The translations under genes and the position numbers were made by a program. 64,000 nucleotides of DNA from Planctomycetota bacterium (lineage in GTDB: Bacteria > Planctomycetota > Phycisphaerae > UBA1845 > UTPLA1), in assembly GCA_015654675.1 (NCBI GenBank), contig JAATGM010000020.1:204345-268344 (forward strand). Direction: 5' to 3'. Of the stretch, positions 19,143-28,126 are shown one piece after another; within the stretch, counting starts at the first letter, position 1; each line of letters opens with the position of its first letter. The notes below the pieces were generated by a model. The model was not told the origin of the DNA. It searched no databases and was given only the letters and a program-made list of their open reading frames with translations.

Positions 19143-19545
19143 TTTTCCGTCTCCCGCGACCTCCAAGGGCCGCAAATGCAGGCAACGCATCTGGATCGGT
19201 TCGGGGAACGACTGGGCAATATGCACCAAAGGTGCAATTGTCCGCTGGTAGGGCCAACCTGCGCTCCCTACCGGGTGCAAGCGTGAAACGTCCGCGAGGC
19301 GGCGGCGTTACGCCGGCACAATCAGATCCGAACCTGCGGGAGAGTCGTGTGGAGGGACTTCTGAACTACTGCCGTGAGAAATATAGCACGCTTTTGGGTG
19401 TGGGCAAATTCGATGCAAAATAATCTGTGCTGACGCACAGGTGATTTCCCCTATTTTCACAATAAGACGTTATCTGCACAATATTTATGAGCGATAAATG
19501 GGGACGTTGGGTGGTGATGAATTCGAGGCGGACCTTGACTTTCGC
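19143..19545. other. Non-coding stretch upstream of the sigma-factor gene
   Basis: About 400 bases without a convincing gene; AT-rich near 19410-19500. It contains several hairpins: TGCACC-AAA-GGTGCA (19222-19236), GGTAGGG/CCCTACC (19247-19253 with 19266-19272) and CTGTGC-TGAC-GCACAG (19425-19440). The first two would be in the 5' untranslated region of the sigma-factor mRNA. Confidence 0.5.
19380..19407 (-). promoter_or_regulatory. Candidate promoter for the sigma-factor gene
   Basis: On the minus strand TTGCCC (19407-19402), a 16-base spacer and TATATT (19385-19380). It would give a leader of about 230 nt before ATG 19142. Confidence 0.35.
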
Positions 19546-20358
19546 CTACTGGCGACACCCAAGTGTCCAATCTTGCCCTGCGTATTTCCCTACCAAGCGC
19601 TCGGCATTTTCGTGCTCGGCGGGGCTCCAGACCGCTTCGGTGGGGGTAGTTTCCAGGACGTGTGCGAATTCGAGGGCGAGGCGGGCGGCAGCGTCCGGGA
19701 AATTGATCGGCGACGCGTTTTGAGTCCAAGTTGTGCAGGGGTGGTCCGCAAAGCGGGATTGCAGAATCAGCGAGCCGTGCTGGAGGACGGCGTCTCGTTT
19801 TCGGCGTTGGGCGCTGCCGGCGACTTTTGAGTAGCCGGTCGGGTGAGCTGCGTCGGGAAGTAAGACGTCGAATTCGTGGCGACGGGCGAAGCAGAAAAAG
19901 GGGCCGGTTCGCTGCGAGTGGCCCGGTGTGGGCGGTGGGTCGGCGCATGACCCGGCGGCGGCGCATTTACCGGCCGTGCGGGCCGGCGCTCCGATGGCGG
20001 TGATGATGGCGCGATGGGCGAGGATGTAGAGCTGGTTTGCATTGGGATGGAGCCACGGGCTGGTCGCGGGTACCACGAGCGAATAAGTCAGCTCGAGATC
20101 GTGGAGGATTGCGCCGCCGCCAGTCGTGCGGCGGACGACAGGCAGATTTCGAATGTGTTCCGGCTGCGTTAGGAATTCGGACCATGCCTGGAAATAGCCT
20201 AGCGAGATCGTCGCGGTGTTCCATGCGTAAAAACGCAGTGTTGGCGGGCTTTTTCCGGTGGCGACGGAATCGAGCAGGGCTTCGTCGCGGGCCATATTCA
20301 GCGGGCCGGCGGCGGGGGGATCGATGATGAGGCGGATGGAAGCCGGCGCGCGATTCAT
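19546..20358 (-). CDS. Lipoate-protein ligase A-type enzyme
   Basis: 270 residues from ATG 20358; a GTG at 20382 is an alternative start and neither has a strong Shine-Dalgarno site. The BPL/LplA/LipB fold is shown by VVRRTTGGGAILHD (about residues 74-87, substrate-binding Gly-rich motif) and by the catalytic lysine K178 in SKVAGSAQRR, followed by AVLQHGSLIL. An insertion around residues 127-160 is Pro/Ala-rich. It attaches lipoate or octanoate to a lysine of lipoyl domains. It is the last gene of the minus-strand cluster with gcvT, gcvH and gcvP, so GcvH is the obvious partner. Confidence 0.82.
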   Translation of the reverse strand: MNRAPASIRLIIDPPAAGPLNMARDEALLDSVATGKSPPTLRFYAWNTATISLGYFQAWSEFLTQPEHIRNLPVVRRTTGGGAILHDLELTYSLVVPATSPWLHPNANQLYILAHRAIITAIGAPARTAGKCAAAGSCADPPPTPGHSQRTGPFFCFARRHEFDVLLPDAAHPTGYSKVAGSAQRRKRDAVLQHGSLILQSRFADHPCTTWTQNASPINFPDAAARLALEFAHVLETTPTEAVWSPAEHENAERLVGKYAGQDWTLGCRQ

Positions 20359-20406
20359 GATGAGCGAGAGATTGTAGAGCACCGGCCGATGAGGGGCACG
20401 CCGGGT

Positions 20407-20715
20407 CTAGTGAAGCATGGGCCGGACGATCATGATCGGATTTGCATTGCGGACGAGGAGCACAACCTGCATATCGGCCGCATCACGGTGAGTGATGCCG
20501 AAGGTGGTTTGCCGCTTGGTGGCGAACTCGGTCTGCTTCACGTCGGGCGTTACGGCGCGGATGAGCGCGTCGAGGTCTTCGTTGTTGAGGGCCTGGGTAT
20601 CAATGTCGCGGTAGGTTCCGTCGGCGTAGATGCGAGCGGGCCGGCCGGGTTCGAGGCGAAGTTCGGCCGCGTTCTTTTTACAAGCTGCGTCCAATAGTCG
20701 ATCAATTGCGATCAT
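20407..20715 (-). CDS. Small protein resembling the N-terminal domain of PilT/GspE ATPases
   Basis: 102 residues from ATG 20715, with GGAGG seven bases upstream. The sequence IDRLLDAACKKNAAELRL followed by GRPARIYADGTYRDI and an LxxLIRAV helix matches the PAS-like N-terminal domain of type II/IV secretion ATPases (compare xDLHLxxGxPPxxRVDG in PilT). No Walker A, Asp box or Walker B follows; the protein ends soon after. It is either a stand-alone regulatory domain or a truncated ATPase. The good start site and clean stop favour a real short gene. It sits between the methyltransferase and lipoate ligase genes in the gcv cluster. Confidence 0.6.
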   Translation of the reverse strand: MIAIDRLLDAACKKNAAELRLEPGRPARIYADGTYRDIDTQALNNEDLDALIRAVTPDVKQTEFATKRQTTFGITHRDAADMQVVLLVRNANPIMIVRPMLH

Positions 20716-20849
20716 GTTGATGCCTCCGAAGGGGCTGGCGAAGTGCATCCAAGCGGTCTCATATTATAGTCGGGGCCGCGATTTGTGAATTGAAAAATCG
20801 GGCGTTTTGCGGTTCTTGTTCGGCTTCGGGAAAACCCTGATTCGGCGGG

Positions 20850-21860
20850 CTACTTGAGCCGCTCGGCGATTGTGAAATGCGCGAAGAGGTCGTTTTCGAG
20901 GTCCATGGGGTGATCGCCGGTGTCCCAGCCGTAGGCGTGGGCGAACTTGCGGAGGGTGGCCGAGTCGTCGCGATCAAACTCGATGACGCGGAAGCCGGAT
21001 TCTTCCCACATTTTTCTGGGGAACGGGCAGCGGCCGTCGGACCAGGGTTTGTAGTCTTTTCCGGGCGGCGTCGGGGCGGGGCAGATGTTATAGATGAGGG
21101 CGAGGCCGCCGGGTTTGAGGGCGGCGTGGATGGCGAAGATGAAGCGCTGATCGGTGCAGCCGAGGTCTATGAGCATGCGCTTGTCGACCGGTGAGGCGGG
21201 GTGGAGGTAGCCGTTCTTCAGTGTGTTTTTTGAGATGATCAGGTCGTATCCGGTAGCGACGGATTTGTAAGCGGCGAGGTCGGCGGGCCAGCGGCCATTG
21301 ACGAGGGTCACGCGCCCGTCGCTGCCGGATACTGCTTTCACGGGGCCTTGGTCGGATGGGTCGCTATATAGGGCTGGGAGGAACGGGTCGACGTCGACGC
21401 CGGTGCAATCAGCGCCCAGCGTGGCGAGCAGGCGGAGATGGCCGATTCCGCCGTAGCCAAAGTCGAGGATCTTCTTTCCGGCGACCGACTTGAGGCCGTT
21501 CTCGGCGAGGATTTCGATCGGGCGGGCGTAGGCGAGGGGCGTGCCGTATTTGGTGTTGTAGTAGAGCTCTTCGTCGGCGGAGACGGGTTTGAGTTCGTTT
21601 CGCTGCGAGCGCGGGAGCGCGCGGGCTTCGGCGTCGCTAAAATAGCGGCGCGATTTCGGGTCGACCATGAGTTGTCGCGGATGGACGGCGGGAAGATTGT
21701 CGGCGGCTTTCAGGAATTGGCGGGCCAAATCGGATTTGACGAGCGGTTCGGCGGCGGCGGCCTGGGCCTTGATGGCGGCGAGGCCGGTGAGTTCGGCGGG
21801 CGCGGAGGTCGGTTCGGCGGTGAATACCGTGATCGACAGAAGTGGCAGTAAGTGAAGCAT
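20850..21860 (-). CDS. Exported class I SAM-dependent methyltransferase-like protein
   Basis: 336 residues from ATG 21860 (CGGAGA upstream). Motif I reads ILDFGYGGIGHLRLL near residue 132, followed by the acidic strand end CTGVDVDPF, both typical of class I methyltransferases. Unusually, the protein opens with a signal-like hydrophobic segment (MLHLLPLLSITVFTAEPTSA) and a long Ala-rich helical stretch before the fold. A SAM-dependent enzyme outside the cytoplasm would lack substrate, so either the segment is an anchor, the fold has a different job, or SAM is supplied in a way not known to me. It lies 106 bases after gcvP on the same strand. Confidence 0.7.
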   Translation of the reverse strand: MLHLLPLLSITVFTAEPTSAPAELTGLAAIKAQAAAAEPLVKSDLARQFLKAADNLPAVHPRQLMVDPKSRRYFSDAEARALPRSQRNELKPVSADEELYYNTKYGTPLAYARPIEILAENGLKSVAGKKILDFGYGGIGHLRLLATLGADCTGVDVDPFLPALYSDPSDQGPVKAVSGSDGRVTLVNGRWPADLAAYKSVATGYDLIISKNTLKNGYLHPASPVDKRMLIDLGCTDQRFIFAIHAALKPGGLALIYNICPAPTPPGKDYKPWSDGRCPFPRKMWEESGFRVIEFDRDDSATLRKFAHAYGWDTGDHPMDLENDLFAHFTIAERLK

Positions 21861-21966
21861 GAATATTCTCCGCGCGGTCTTGGATCGGCGCTGTGCCTCC
21901 AACCTTAACGAGGAATCGACGCGGATTCTTCTCGAAGTTTGGGCCGATCGGCCCAGCAGCAGTCGA

Positions 21967-24855
21967 TCACGACTTGGCTGGTTCGTAGGATTCCATTGGA
22001 GGGCAGGTGCAGAAGAGGTTTCGGTCGCCCCAGACGTTGTCGATTCGGCCGACGTAGGGCCAGAACTTGTGGTCTTTGACCCAGGCGGCCGGAAACGCGG
22101 CTTGCTCGCGGGTGTAGGGGTGCGACCAATCGTCGGCGGTGATTGCCGCGGCGGTGTGTGGGGCGTGTTTCAGCACGTTGTCGGTGCGGTCGGCGCGGCC
22201 TTCTTCGATGTTGCGGATTTCGGCGCGGATCATCGTGAGCGCGTCGCAGAAGCGATCGAGCTCGGCCTTTGATTCGCTTTCGGTCGGCTCGATCATGAGC
22301 GTGCCGGGGACGGGCCAGGACATGGTGGGGGCGTGGAAGCCGTAATCCATGAGGCGCTTGGCGATGTCTTCGACGGTGATGCCGGCGGATTTTTCGAAGG
22401 GGCGACAATCGAGGATGAACTCGTGGGCGACGCGGCCGGAGCGGCCGGTATAGAGGACGCGGAATTCTTTTTCGAGTCGCTTGGCCATGTAGTTGGCGTT
22501 GAGGATGGCGATCTGCGTGGCGCGGGTGAGGCCGGTTCCGCCCATCATGGCGATGTACATCCATGAGATGGGGAGGATGGCGGCGGAGCCGAAGGGGGCG
22601 GCGCTAACGGGTCCGACGGCAGACGGCGATTCTTTCTGAAGCGGGTGGCCGGGGAGAAACGGGGCGAGATGTTTCGCGACGCCGATTGGGCCCATTCCCG
22701 GGCCGCCGCCGCCGTGGGGGATGCAGAATGTCTTGTGGAGGTTGAGGTGGCAGACGTCGGCGCCGATGTCGGCGGGGCGCGTGAGGCCGACTTGGGCGTT
22801 CATGTTGGCGCCATCCATGTATACCTGTCCGCCCAGGCGATGGACGATCTCGCATGCTTCTCGGACGCCTTCCTCGAAGACGCCGTGGGTGGAGGGGTAG
22901 GTGATCATGATGGCGGCGAGCTGCTTCGCGTGCGACTCGGCCTTGGCTTTGAGATCTTCGAGGTCGATGTTGCCGTGATCGTCGCAGCGGACGCCGACGA
23001 CGTGCATGCCGGCGGTGATGGCGCTGGCGGGATTGGTTCCGTGAGCGGATGACGGAATGAGGCAGATGTCGCGATGTTTGTCGCCGCGGCTTTCGTGGTA
23101 GGCGTGAATGGCGAGAAGGCCGGCGTATTCGCCCTGCGAGCCGGCATTGGGCTGGAGCGAGACGGCGGCGAAGCCGGTGATTTCGGCGAGCCAGGATTCG
23201 AGCTGATTGAAGAGGATGTGGTAGCCCTTTTGCTGATCGGCGGGGGCGAAGGGGTGGATGCGGGCGAATTCGGGCCAGGTGACGGGGATCATTTCGCTGG
23301 TGGCATTCAGCTTCATGGTGCAGGAGCCGAGCGGGATCATGGAGTGGGCGAGAGAGAGGTCGCGCGACTGGAGCTTGAAGATGTAGCGGAGCATTTCGTG
23401 CTCGGCGTGGTAGCTATTGAAGACGGGGTGGGTGAGGTAGCCGGACGTGCGGGCGTGTCGCTCGGGCAGGGGCTGCGTACTTGCGGAGCCGGCGATGGGT
23501 GGGTCCGCGGGGACGAAAAGTTTAGTCAGCGTTCGAACTTCTGGTATGTCGGTTACTTCGTCCAGTGAGATTCCGATCGTTTCGTCGCCGAAGTCGCGGA
23601 GATTGATTCCCTGTTTTCGGGCCGCCGTCAGAATGTCTAAGCTACTGCCCGCCTTGGGTTTGACTCGAAGGGTATCAAAGCAGGGAGCGTTGCCGACGTC
23701 GTGGCCGAATTTCTTTAAGACTTCGGACAGTGCTGAAGTGTACGCGCGGACGCGTTCGGCGATTCGGCGGAGGCCGGAGGGGCCGTGATATACGGCGTAC
23801 ATGCTGGCCATGACGGCGAGGAGCACCTGTGCGGTGCAGATGTTGCTGGTGGCTTTTTCGCGGCGAATGTGTTGCTCGCGGGTTTGGATCGCTAGGCGGA
23901 ACGCGGGGCGGCCTTGTGCATCCTTCGAGACGCCAACAATTCGGCCGGGCATCTGGCGTTTGTACTCATCGCGGCAGGCCATGAATGCGGCGTGGGGGCC
24001 ACCGCCGCACATCGGGACGCCGAAGCGCTGGGCTGAACCGATGGCGATGTCGGCGCCGAACTCGCCCGGGGGGCGGATGAGCGTCAGCGCGAGCAGGTCG
24101 GTGGCTACGACGACCAGTGCGCCGGCGGCGTGGGCCTTTTCGATGATCGCACTGGGGTCGAGGATTTCACCGAAGGTGTTGGGATATTGCAGCAGGACGC
24201 CAAACGGTTTGTGCTTTGCGAAGTCGAAGCGGTTGGGGTCGCCGACCTGGACATCAATGCCGACGGGCTTTGCGCGAGTCTGGACGACGGCGATTGTCTG
24301 GGGGTGGCAATCGGCGGCGACGAAGAATGTCTTGCCATCTGATTCGCCGTGCTTGATTCCGCGGCACATGGCCATGGCCTCGGCGGCGGCAGTGGCTTCG
24401 TCGAGCAGCGATGCGTTGGCCATCGGCAGGGCGGTGAGGTCGGAGACCATCGTCTGGAAGTTCAATAGTGCTTCGAGCCGGCCTTGTGCGATTTCGGCCT
24501 GGTAGGGGGTGTATTGGGTGTACCAGCCGGGATTCTCGAGGATGTTTCGGAGAATGACCGGCGGGGTGATTGTGTCGTGGTAGCCCATGCCGATGAGCGA
24601 ACGGGCGACGCGGTTTTGCGATGCGAGCGACCGGATTTCGGCGAGGGCTTCGTGTTCGCCGCGCGGGGCTGGGATTTTGAGCGGCTGGCGGAGGCGGATC
24701 GCGGCCGGGACGGTTTCGTCGATAAGCTGGTCGAGTGATCGGCAGCCGATGGCGGCGAGCATTTCGTCAGTGCCGGCGGGACTGGGGCCGATGTGTCGCG
24801 GAATGAACGGGTCGGCGGGGCTGTTGACGTCGGCGTGTTGGGCCATGTCCGGCAT
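21967..24855 (-). CDS. gcvP: Glycine dehydrogenase (decarboxylating), P protein
   Basis: 962 residues from ATG 24855; a further upstream GTG (24885) falls inside a hairpin and is unlikely. This is the full-length single-chain P protein. Its N-terminal half starts [10 protein letters not shown] and contains [16 protein letters not shown]. Its C-terminal half carries the pyridoxal-phosphate lysine in [18 protein letters not shown] (about residue 705). It decarboxylates glycine and passes the aminomethyl group to lipoylated GcvH. It is third in the cluster after gcvT and gcvH, separated from gcvH by 93 bases that hold an 11-bp hairpin. Confidence 0.97.
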   Translation of the reverse strand: MPDMAQHADVNSPADPFIPRHIGPSPAGTDEMLAAIGCRSLDQLIDETVPAAIRLRQPLKIPAPRGEHEALAEIRSLASQNRVARSLIGMGYHDTITPPVILRNILENPGWYTQYTPYQAEIAQGRLEALLNFQTMVSDLTALPMANASLLDEATAAAEAMAMCRGIKHGESDGKTFFVAADCHPQTIAVVQTRAKPVGIDVQVGDPNRFDFAKHKPFGVLLQYPNTFGEILDPSAIIEKAHAAGALVVVATDLLALTLIRPPGEFGADIAIGSAQRFGVPMCGGGPHAAFMACRDEYKRQMPGRIVGVSKDAQGRPAFRLAIQTREQHIRREKATSNICTAQVLLAVMASMYAVYHGPSGLRRIAERVRAYTSALSEVLKKFGHDVGNAPCFDTLRVKPKAGSSLDILTAARKQGINLRDFGDETIGISLDEVTDIPEVRTLTKLFVPADPPIAGSASTQPLPERHARTSGYLTHPVFNSYHAEHEMLRYIFKLQSRDLSLAHSMIPLGSCTMKLNATSEMIPVTWPEFARIHPFAPADQQKGYHILFNQLESWLAEITGFAAVSLQPNAGSQGEYAGLLAIHAYHESRGDKHRDICLIPSSAHGTNPASAITAGMHVVGVRCDDHGNIDLEDLKAKAESHAKQLAAIMITYPSTHGVFEEGVREACEIVHRLGGQVYMDGANMNAQVGLTRPADIGADVCHLNLHKTFCIPHGGGGPGMGPIGVAKHLAPFLPGHPLQKESPSAVGPVSAAPFGSAAILPISWMYIAMMGGTGLTRATQIAILNANYMAKRLEKEFRVLYTGRSGRVAHEFILDCRPFEKSAGITVEDIAKRLMDYGFHAPTMSWPVPGTLMIEPTESESKAELDRFCDALTMIRAEIRNIEEGRADRTDNVLKHAPHTAAAITADDWSHPYTREQAAFPAAWVKDHKFWPYVGRIDNVWGDRNLFCTCPPMESYEPAKS

Positions 24856-24878
24856 TTCTCGCGGCTCCGAGATTGAAA

Positions 24879-24905
24879 GGCCCACGGATTAGTCATCCGT
24901 GGGCC
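24879..24905 (-). terminator. Perfect 11-bp hairpin between gcvH and gcvP
   Basis: GGCCCACGGAT (24879-24889) pairs fully with ATCCGTGGGCC (24895-24905) around a five-base loop. Read on the transcribed (minus) strand it is followed by TTTC, a weak T-tract. It could be a partial terminator or an mRNA-stabilising hairpin that sets the gcvP to gcvTH ratio. Confidence 0.55.
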
Positions 24906-24948
24906 GAACGAAACTTGTTTGTAATCTTAGCCGGGAATGGGGCGGATG

Positions 24949-25332
24949 TCAGTGCTGGCCAGTGGTGGCGTCGTACTTGGCGGCGTCGAGCAGGGCGTTG
25001 ATCTGGCCCGCGTCTGACGGCTTGATTTTGATCATCCAGCCGGTGTTGAAGGGGTCGTTGTTGACGAGTTCGGGGTGGTTGGCGAGTTGGTCGTTGATGG
25101 CGACGACTTTTCCGGAGACGCCGGCATAGAGGTCGCTGGTGGCCTTCACTGATTCGATTTCGCCGAAGGGCTTGCCGGCGGACAGGTCTTTGCCGACGGG
25201 GGGCAGGGAGACGTAGGTGATGTCGGTCAGCTCGTCGGCGGCGAACTTGGTGATGCCGATGGTGACGACATCGCCGTCGAGCTTGTGCCATTCGTGGGAC
25301 TTGAGATAGCGGCGATCGCCTGGAACGGACAT
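24949..25332 (-). CDS. gcvH: Glycine cleavage system H protein
   Basis: 127 residues, the usual length. ATG 25332 has GAGGA seven bases upstream. The lipoyl attachment lysine is K63 in GEIESVKATSD, and the start (YLKSHEW) and NDPFNTGWMIKI motifs are standard. It shuttles the aminomethyl group between the P and T proteins and delivers electrons to the L protein, which is not encoded in this window. It follows gcvT by ten bases. The lipoate ligase at the end of the same cluster probably modifies it. Confidence 0.96.
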   Translation of the reverse strand: MSVPGDRRYLKSHEWHKLDGDVVTIGITKFAADELTDITYVSLPPVGKDLSAGKPFGEIESVKATSDLYAGVSGKVVAINDQLANHPELVNNDPFNTGWMIKIKPSDAGQINALLDAAKYDATTGQH

Positions 25333-25342
25333 GTTTCTTTCC

Positions 25343-26434
25343 TCAATCGATTCGCTTGTAGAACTGCAATGGACTGACAACGGCCGGGGCGTGCTCGCCG
25401 CGGAGGTCGACCTTGAGCGGTGTGCCGTTGGTTGCGAGTGGGGTGTCGACATAGGCCATGGCGATTGATTTCTGCACGGTTGGGCCGAAGGTGCCGCTGG
25501 TGACTTCGCCGATGGGCTTGCCGGCTGAGTCGAGGACGGCTGCGCCCTGGCGGGCGATGCGGCGGCCTTCGAGCGTGAGGCCGACGAGCTTGCGCTTGGG
25601 GCCGTCGGCGGCGATTTTTCGCACGGCTGCTGCGCCGATGAAGTCTTTCATGAGGTCGACGGCCCAACCGCAGGATGATGAGATCGGGTCGATGTGTTCG
25701 CCGAGTTCGTGGCCGTAGAGCGGCATGCCGGCTTCGAGGCGAAGGGTGTCTCGGGCTCCCAGGCCGGCGGGCTTGACGGTGGGGCGGTCGCCGCCGCCGT
25801 CCTGCGTGAGGTAGTCCCAGACGAGCGGGCCGGCCGCTGCGGGGAGGACGAGTTCTAGGCCGTCTTCGCCGGTGTAGCCGGTGCGGAAGAGGGTGTATTC
25901 CATTCCCATGTAGCTGCCGGTGACGAAGCCGTAGCGCTTGATGTCGCCGAACTTGATGGGGATGTGTTCGCGGAAGAGGGCCATGGTGGCCGGCCCTTGT
26001 ATGGCGAGCATGATGGTTTGCTCGGTGCGGTCGTCGAGTTCGACCTTTTTGCCGGACATGTTGTCGCGGAGCTGGCGGATGACTTTGTCGCGATTGGAGG
26101 CGTTGCAGACGACGATCCAGTGGTTTTCGCCGCGCGAGACGATGACATCGTCGAGGATTCCGCCTTGTTCGTTGCATACGTGGGCGTAGCCGCAGCGGCC
26201 GACGGCGAGCTTGGCGCAATTGCGGGTGCAGACGCGGTCGAGCAGGGTTAGGGCGTCGGCGCCGCGGAGGTAGAGGCGGCCCATGTGGGAGACGTCGAAG
26301 ACGCTGGCGACGGTGCGGGTGTATACGTGCTCTTCGACGATGCCTCGGTAGAGCAGGGGCATTTCCCAGCCGGCGAAGTCGACGAGCTTTGCGCCGAGGG
26401 CGGCGTGGTTTTCGTAGATGGCGGTGCGTTTCAT
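25343..26434 (-). CDS. gcvT: Glycine cleavage system T protein (aminomethyltransferase)
   Basis: 363 residues from ATG 26434. Recognised by FAGWEMPLLYRGIVEEH, VFDVSHMGRLYLRG, the tetrahydrofolate-site region LGARDTLRLEAGMPLYGHEL and the C-terminal GCV_T barrel (IGEVTSGTFGPTV). It releases ammonia and forms methylene-tetrahydrofolate from the aminomethyl-GcvH intermediate. It is first in the gcvT-gcvH-gcvP cluster. No Shine-Dalgarno site precedes its ATG; a good promoter is so close that the mRNA would be leaderless or almost so. Confidence 0.96.
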   Translation of the reverse strand: MKRTAIYENHAALGAKLVDFAGWEMPLLYRGIVEEHVYTRTVASVFDVSHMGRLYLRGADALTLLDRVCTRNCAKLAVGRCGYAHVCNEQGGILDDVIVSRGENHWIVVCNASNRDKVIRQLRDNMSGKKVELDDRTEQTIMLAIQGPATMALFREHIPIKFGDIKRYGFVTGSYMGMEYTLFRTGYTGEDGLELVLPAAAGPLVWDYLTQDGGGDRPTVKPAGLGARDTLRLEAGMPLYGHELGEHIDPISSSCGWAVDLMKDFIGAAAVRKIAADGPKRKLVGLTLEGRRIARQGAAVLDSAGKPIGEVTSGTFGPTVQKSIAMAYVDTPLATNGTPLKVDLRGEHAPAVVSPLQFYKRID

Positions 26435-26443
26435 TCTTGCGCG

Positions 26444-26473
26444 ACTATAGAGGGATGCTCTTGGGGTGGTCAA
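26444..26473 (-). promoter_or_regulatory. Promoter of the gcv cluster, predicting a leaderless mRNA
   Basis: On the minus strand TTGACC (26473-26468), an 18-base spacer and TATAGT (26449-26444). The predicted start (near 26437) is about three bases from ATG 26434. Upstream, 26474-26721 holds no convincing gene and no glycine-riboswitch-like sequence. Confidence 0.6.
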
Positions 26474-26721
26474 GGATAGATGAGATAGGGGACGCGACGA
26501 GCGCGGCGGCGTCGTTGGTGGCGATTCGGGGTGTCGGGATAGCGGCAGATGGGTGAGAACGCGATGGCGGGACGGCTAGGATACGCGGGTTGATGAACGA
26601 ATGCGGGGTGGCTTGCGATCAAGACGAGAACGGGTACACGGTTCATCTTCAATTCTCCGGCTCTCTAAGGGATTGTGTCGTCAGCGGGGTCTGGATCGGG
26701 CGCGTTTGCTCGGCGGTGTGC

Positions 26722-26749
26722 TTGACGTCGTACGGGGATTGCTTATGAT
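26722..26749 (+). promoter_or_regulatory. Promoter of the initiator tRNA gene
   Basis: TTGACG (26722-26727), a 16-base spacer and TATGAT (26744-26749). Transcription would start near 26756, about six bases before the tRNA. Confidence 0.65.
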
Positions 26750-26761
26750 CTGCTCCAACGC

Positions 26762-26834
<73 letters not shown>

Positions 26835-26848
26835 TAAGGACCTGGAGA

Positions 26849-26883
26849 AGACCTTCTGATGAAAAATCAGAAGGTCTTTTTTT
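26849..26883 (+). terminator. Intrinsic terminator of the tRNA gene
   Basis: AGACCTTCTGAT (26849-26860) and ATCAGAAGGTCT (26866-26877) form a perfect 12-bp stem with a GAAAA loop, followed by seven T residues (26877-26883). Confidence 0.92.
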
Positions 26884-26900
26884 GTCATCACTTACATTTT

Positions 26901-26976
26901 CAGGTCGCGGGTTCGTATCGGGTCAGGTCGCGGGTTCTTATCGTGGTGGTCGCAGGCTCGAAGAGGACCCCCGCTA
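26901..26976 (+). repeat. Three decayed copies of the tRNA-fMet 3' end (attachment-site remnants)
   Basis: The tRNA 3' segment GGTCGCAGGTTCGAGTCCTG...CCCCCGCTA is echoed three times: CAGGTCGCGGGTTCGTATC (26901-26919), CAGGTCGCGGGTTCTTATC (26924-26942), and GGTCGCAGGCTCGAAGAGGA followed by CCCCCGCTA (about 26947-26976). The third copy keeps the exact tRNA end. Such copies are left when elements integrate at a tRNA 3' end and rebuild it, so they mark the left border of an island. Confidence 0.7.
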
Positions 26977-27328
26977 ATCACAAGTCATTGTTGCACAGCC
27001 CTTTGCATCATTTCGGGACGCGCGAATTCTTACCGGTTTTTGTTAGGGTGACCAAACTGCTGTGAAATCTTCCCTTCACCGGTGCATGGTGAGTGCATTC
27101 ATGGCCGGAAATCTATGGTTGCAACGGCGATAAACAGGCTTGTCGGGGTCTACCCCCGGTGGTGGCATAGACTTGCGTCTGCATCGAGCTCGGTCGGTCT
27201 TACGCGCGATTGAAGCACTACTGGCGACAGTCTTTAGACCCGGGTGACTTTTCGGCCGCGCGGTTCCTGACACCTTTTTTTCCCCGGCCATTTGTCCAGT
27301 GCCATGGTCATGCCATCGTCTAGGCCGA
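26977..27328. other. Gene-free stretch at the island border
   Basis: About 350 bases with no convincing gene. Short open frames on either strand have the composition of untranslated sequence. Nothing else is seen. Confidence 0.5.
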
Positions 27329-28126
27329 TCAGTTCCCCTTCTTCTGCTTGAACAGCCAGTCGAGCACCTCGGCGTTCTTGTAGGTCGGGGTCCACGCGTC
27401 GTGGCCGACGCCTTTGTACTCGGTGTACTTCGGCTCGCCGCCGGCCTTCTTGATGGCGGCGATCATGTCGCGCGGTCGCTCGACCGACACCAGCAGGTCC
27501 GCATCGCCGTGGAAGGCCCAGATCGGCAGCTTGGCCAGCTTTTCCGCCTGTGCCGGGTCGCCGCCGCCGGACACTGGAATCGCGGCAGCGAACAGTTCCG
27601 GCCTGCGCGAGATCAGATCCCAAGTGCCGTAGCCGCCCATCGACACGCCCGTCAAGTAGATGCGGTCCTTGTCGACGCGGTGCTCATTGCAAACGGCGTC
27701 AATCAAATCGAGGACTAGCGCCAACGGCTCGGTCGGGCTCTTGGCGAGCGGCACGTTGCGCCCTCCATCGAACCAGCCGACGTTGGTCCACTGCTTGTCG
27801 GGCGGACACTGCGGAACCGCCAAGAAGCACGGGTGCTTCTTGCGGGCCTGGTCCGTCGCGAACTGCTCGACGCCGCTCCGGAGTTGCTTCTTGTTGTCGG
27901 TCCCCCGACCGACGGCGCCGTGCAGGAAGATCACGAGCGGGTAGCGGTCCTTGCCGTCCTTGTCGTAGCCATCCGGCTTGAGAAGGCGGTACGGCAGACT
28001 CGCTTTGTCCTTGGTGAAGGTGAGCTTGTCGAGCAGCTTGTCCATGTCCGGCTTCTGGTCCGGGCTCTGGGCAAAGGCCAGCGAGCAGAGGAGCAGGCTT
28101 CCGACCGCTGCGAGGACAAGTTTCAT
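27329..28126 (-). CDS. Secreted alpha/beta-hydrolase, PHB depolymerase/esterase type
   Basis: 265 residues from ATG 28126 (AGGAG eight bases upstream). The signal peptide covers residues 1-20 (SLAFAQ). The fold is shown by YPLVIFLHGAVGRG (oxyanion region), the nucleophile S162 in GVSMGGYG, an acidic residue in HGDADLLV (D208 or D210) and H242 in GVGHDAW. It resembles the predicted-peptidase/phospholipase group related to feruloyl esterases and PHB depolymerases, common in planctomycetes. Substrate unknown. Its ATG overlaps the stop of the upstream frame (ATGA), although the tail of that frame looks non-genuine. Confidence 0.8.
   Translation of the reverse strand: MKLVLAAVGSLLLCSLAFAQSPDQKPDMDKLLDKLTFTKDKASLPYRLLKPDGYDKDGKDRYPLVIFLHGAVGRGTDNKKQLRSGVEQFATDQARKKHPCFLAVPQCPPDKQWTNVGWFDGGRNVPLAKSPTEPLALVLDLIDAVCNEHRVDKDRIYLTGVSMGGYGTWDLISRRPELFAAAIPVSGGGDPAQAEKLAKLPIWAFHGDADLLVSVERPRDMIAAIKKAGGEPKYTEYKGVGHDAWTPTYKNAEVLDWLFKQKKGN

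Noticed and set aside
22645..23568. Open frames on the plus strand across gcvP
   Set aside because: gcvP is unambiguous; the opposite-strand products are Gly/Val/Asp-rich shadows.
26435..26660. Glycine riboswitch upstream of gcvT
   Set aside because: The promoter lies almost on the ATG, so there is no room for a leader, and no glycine-aptamer sequence is seen.
27076..27623. Small minus-strand frames after the tRNA remnants
   Set aside because: One is a shadow of the esterase gene in another frame; the other has no features.
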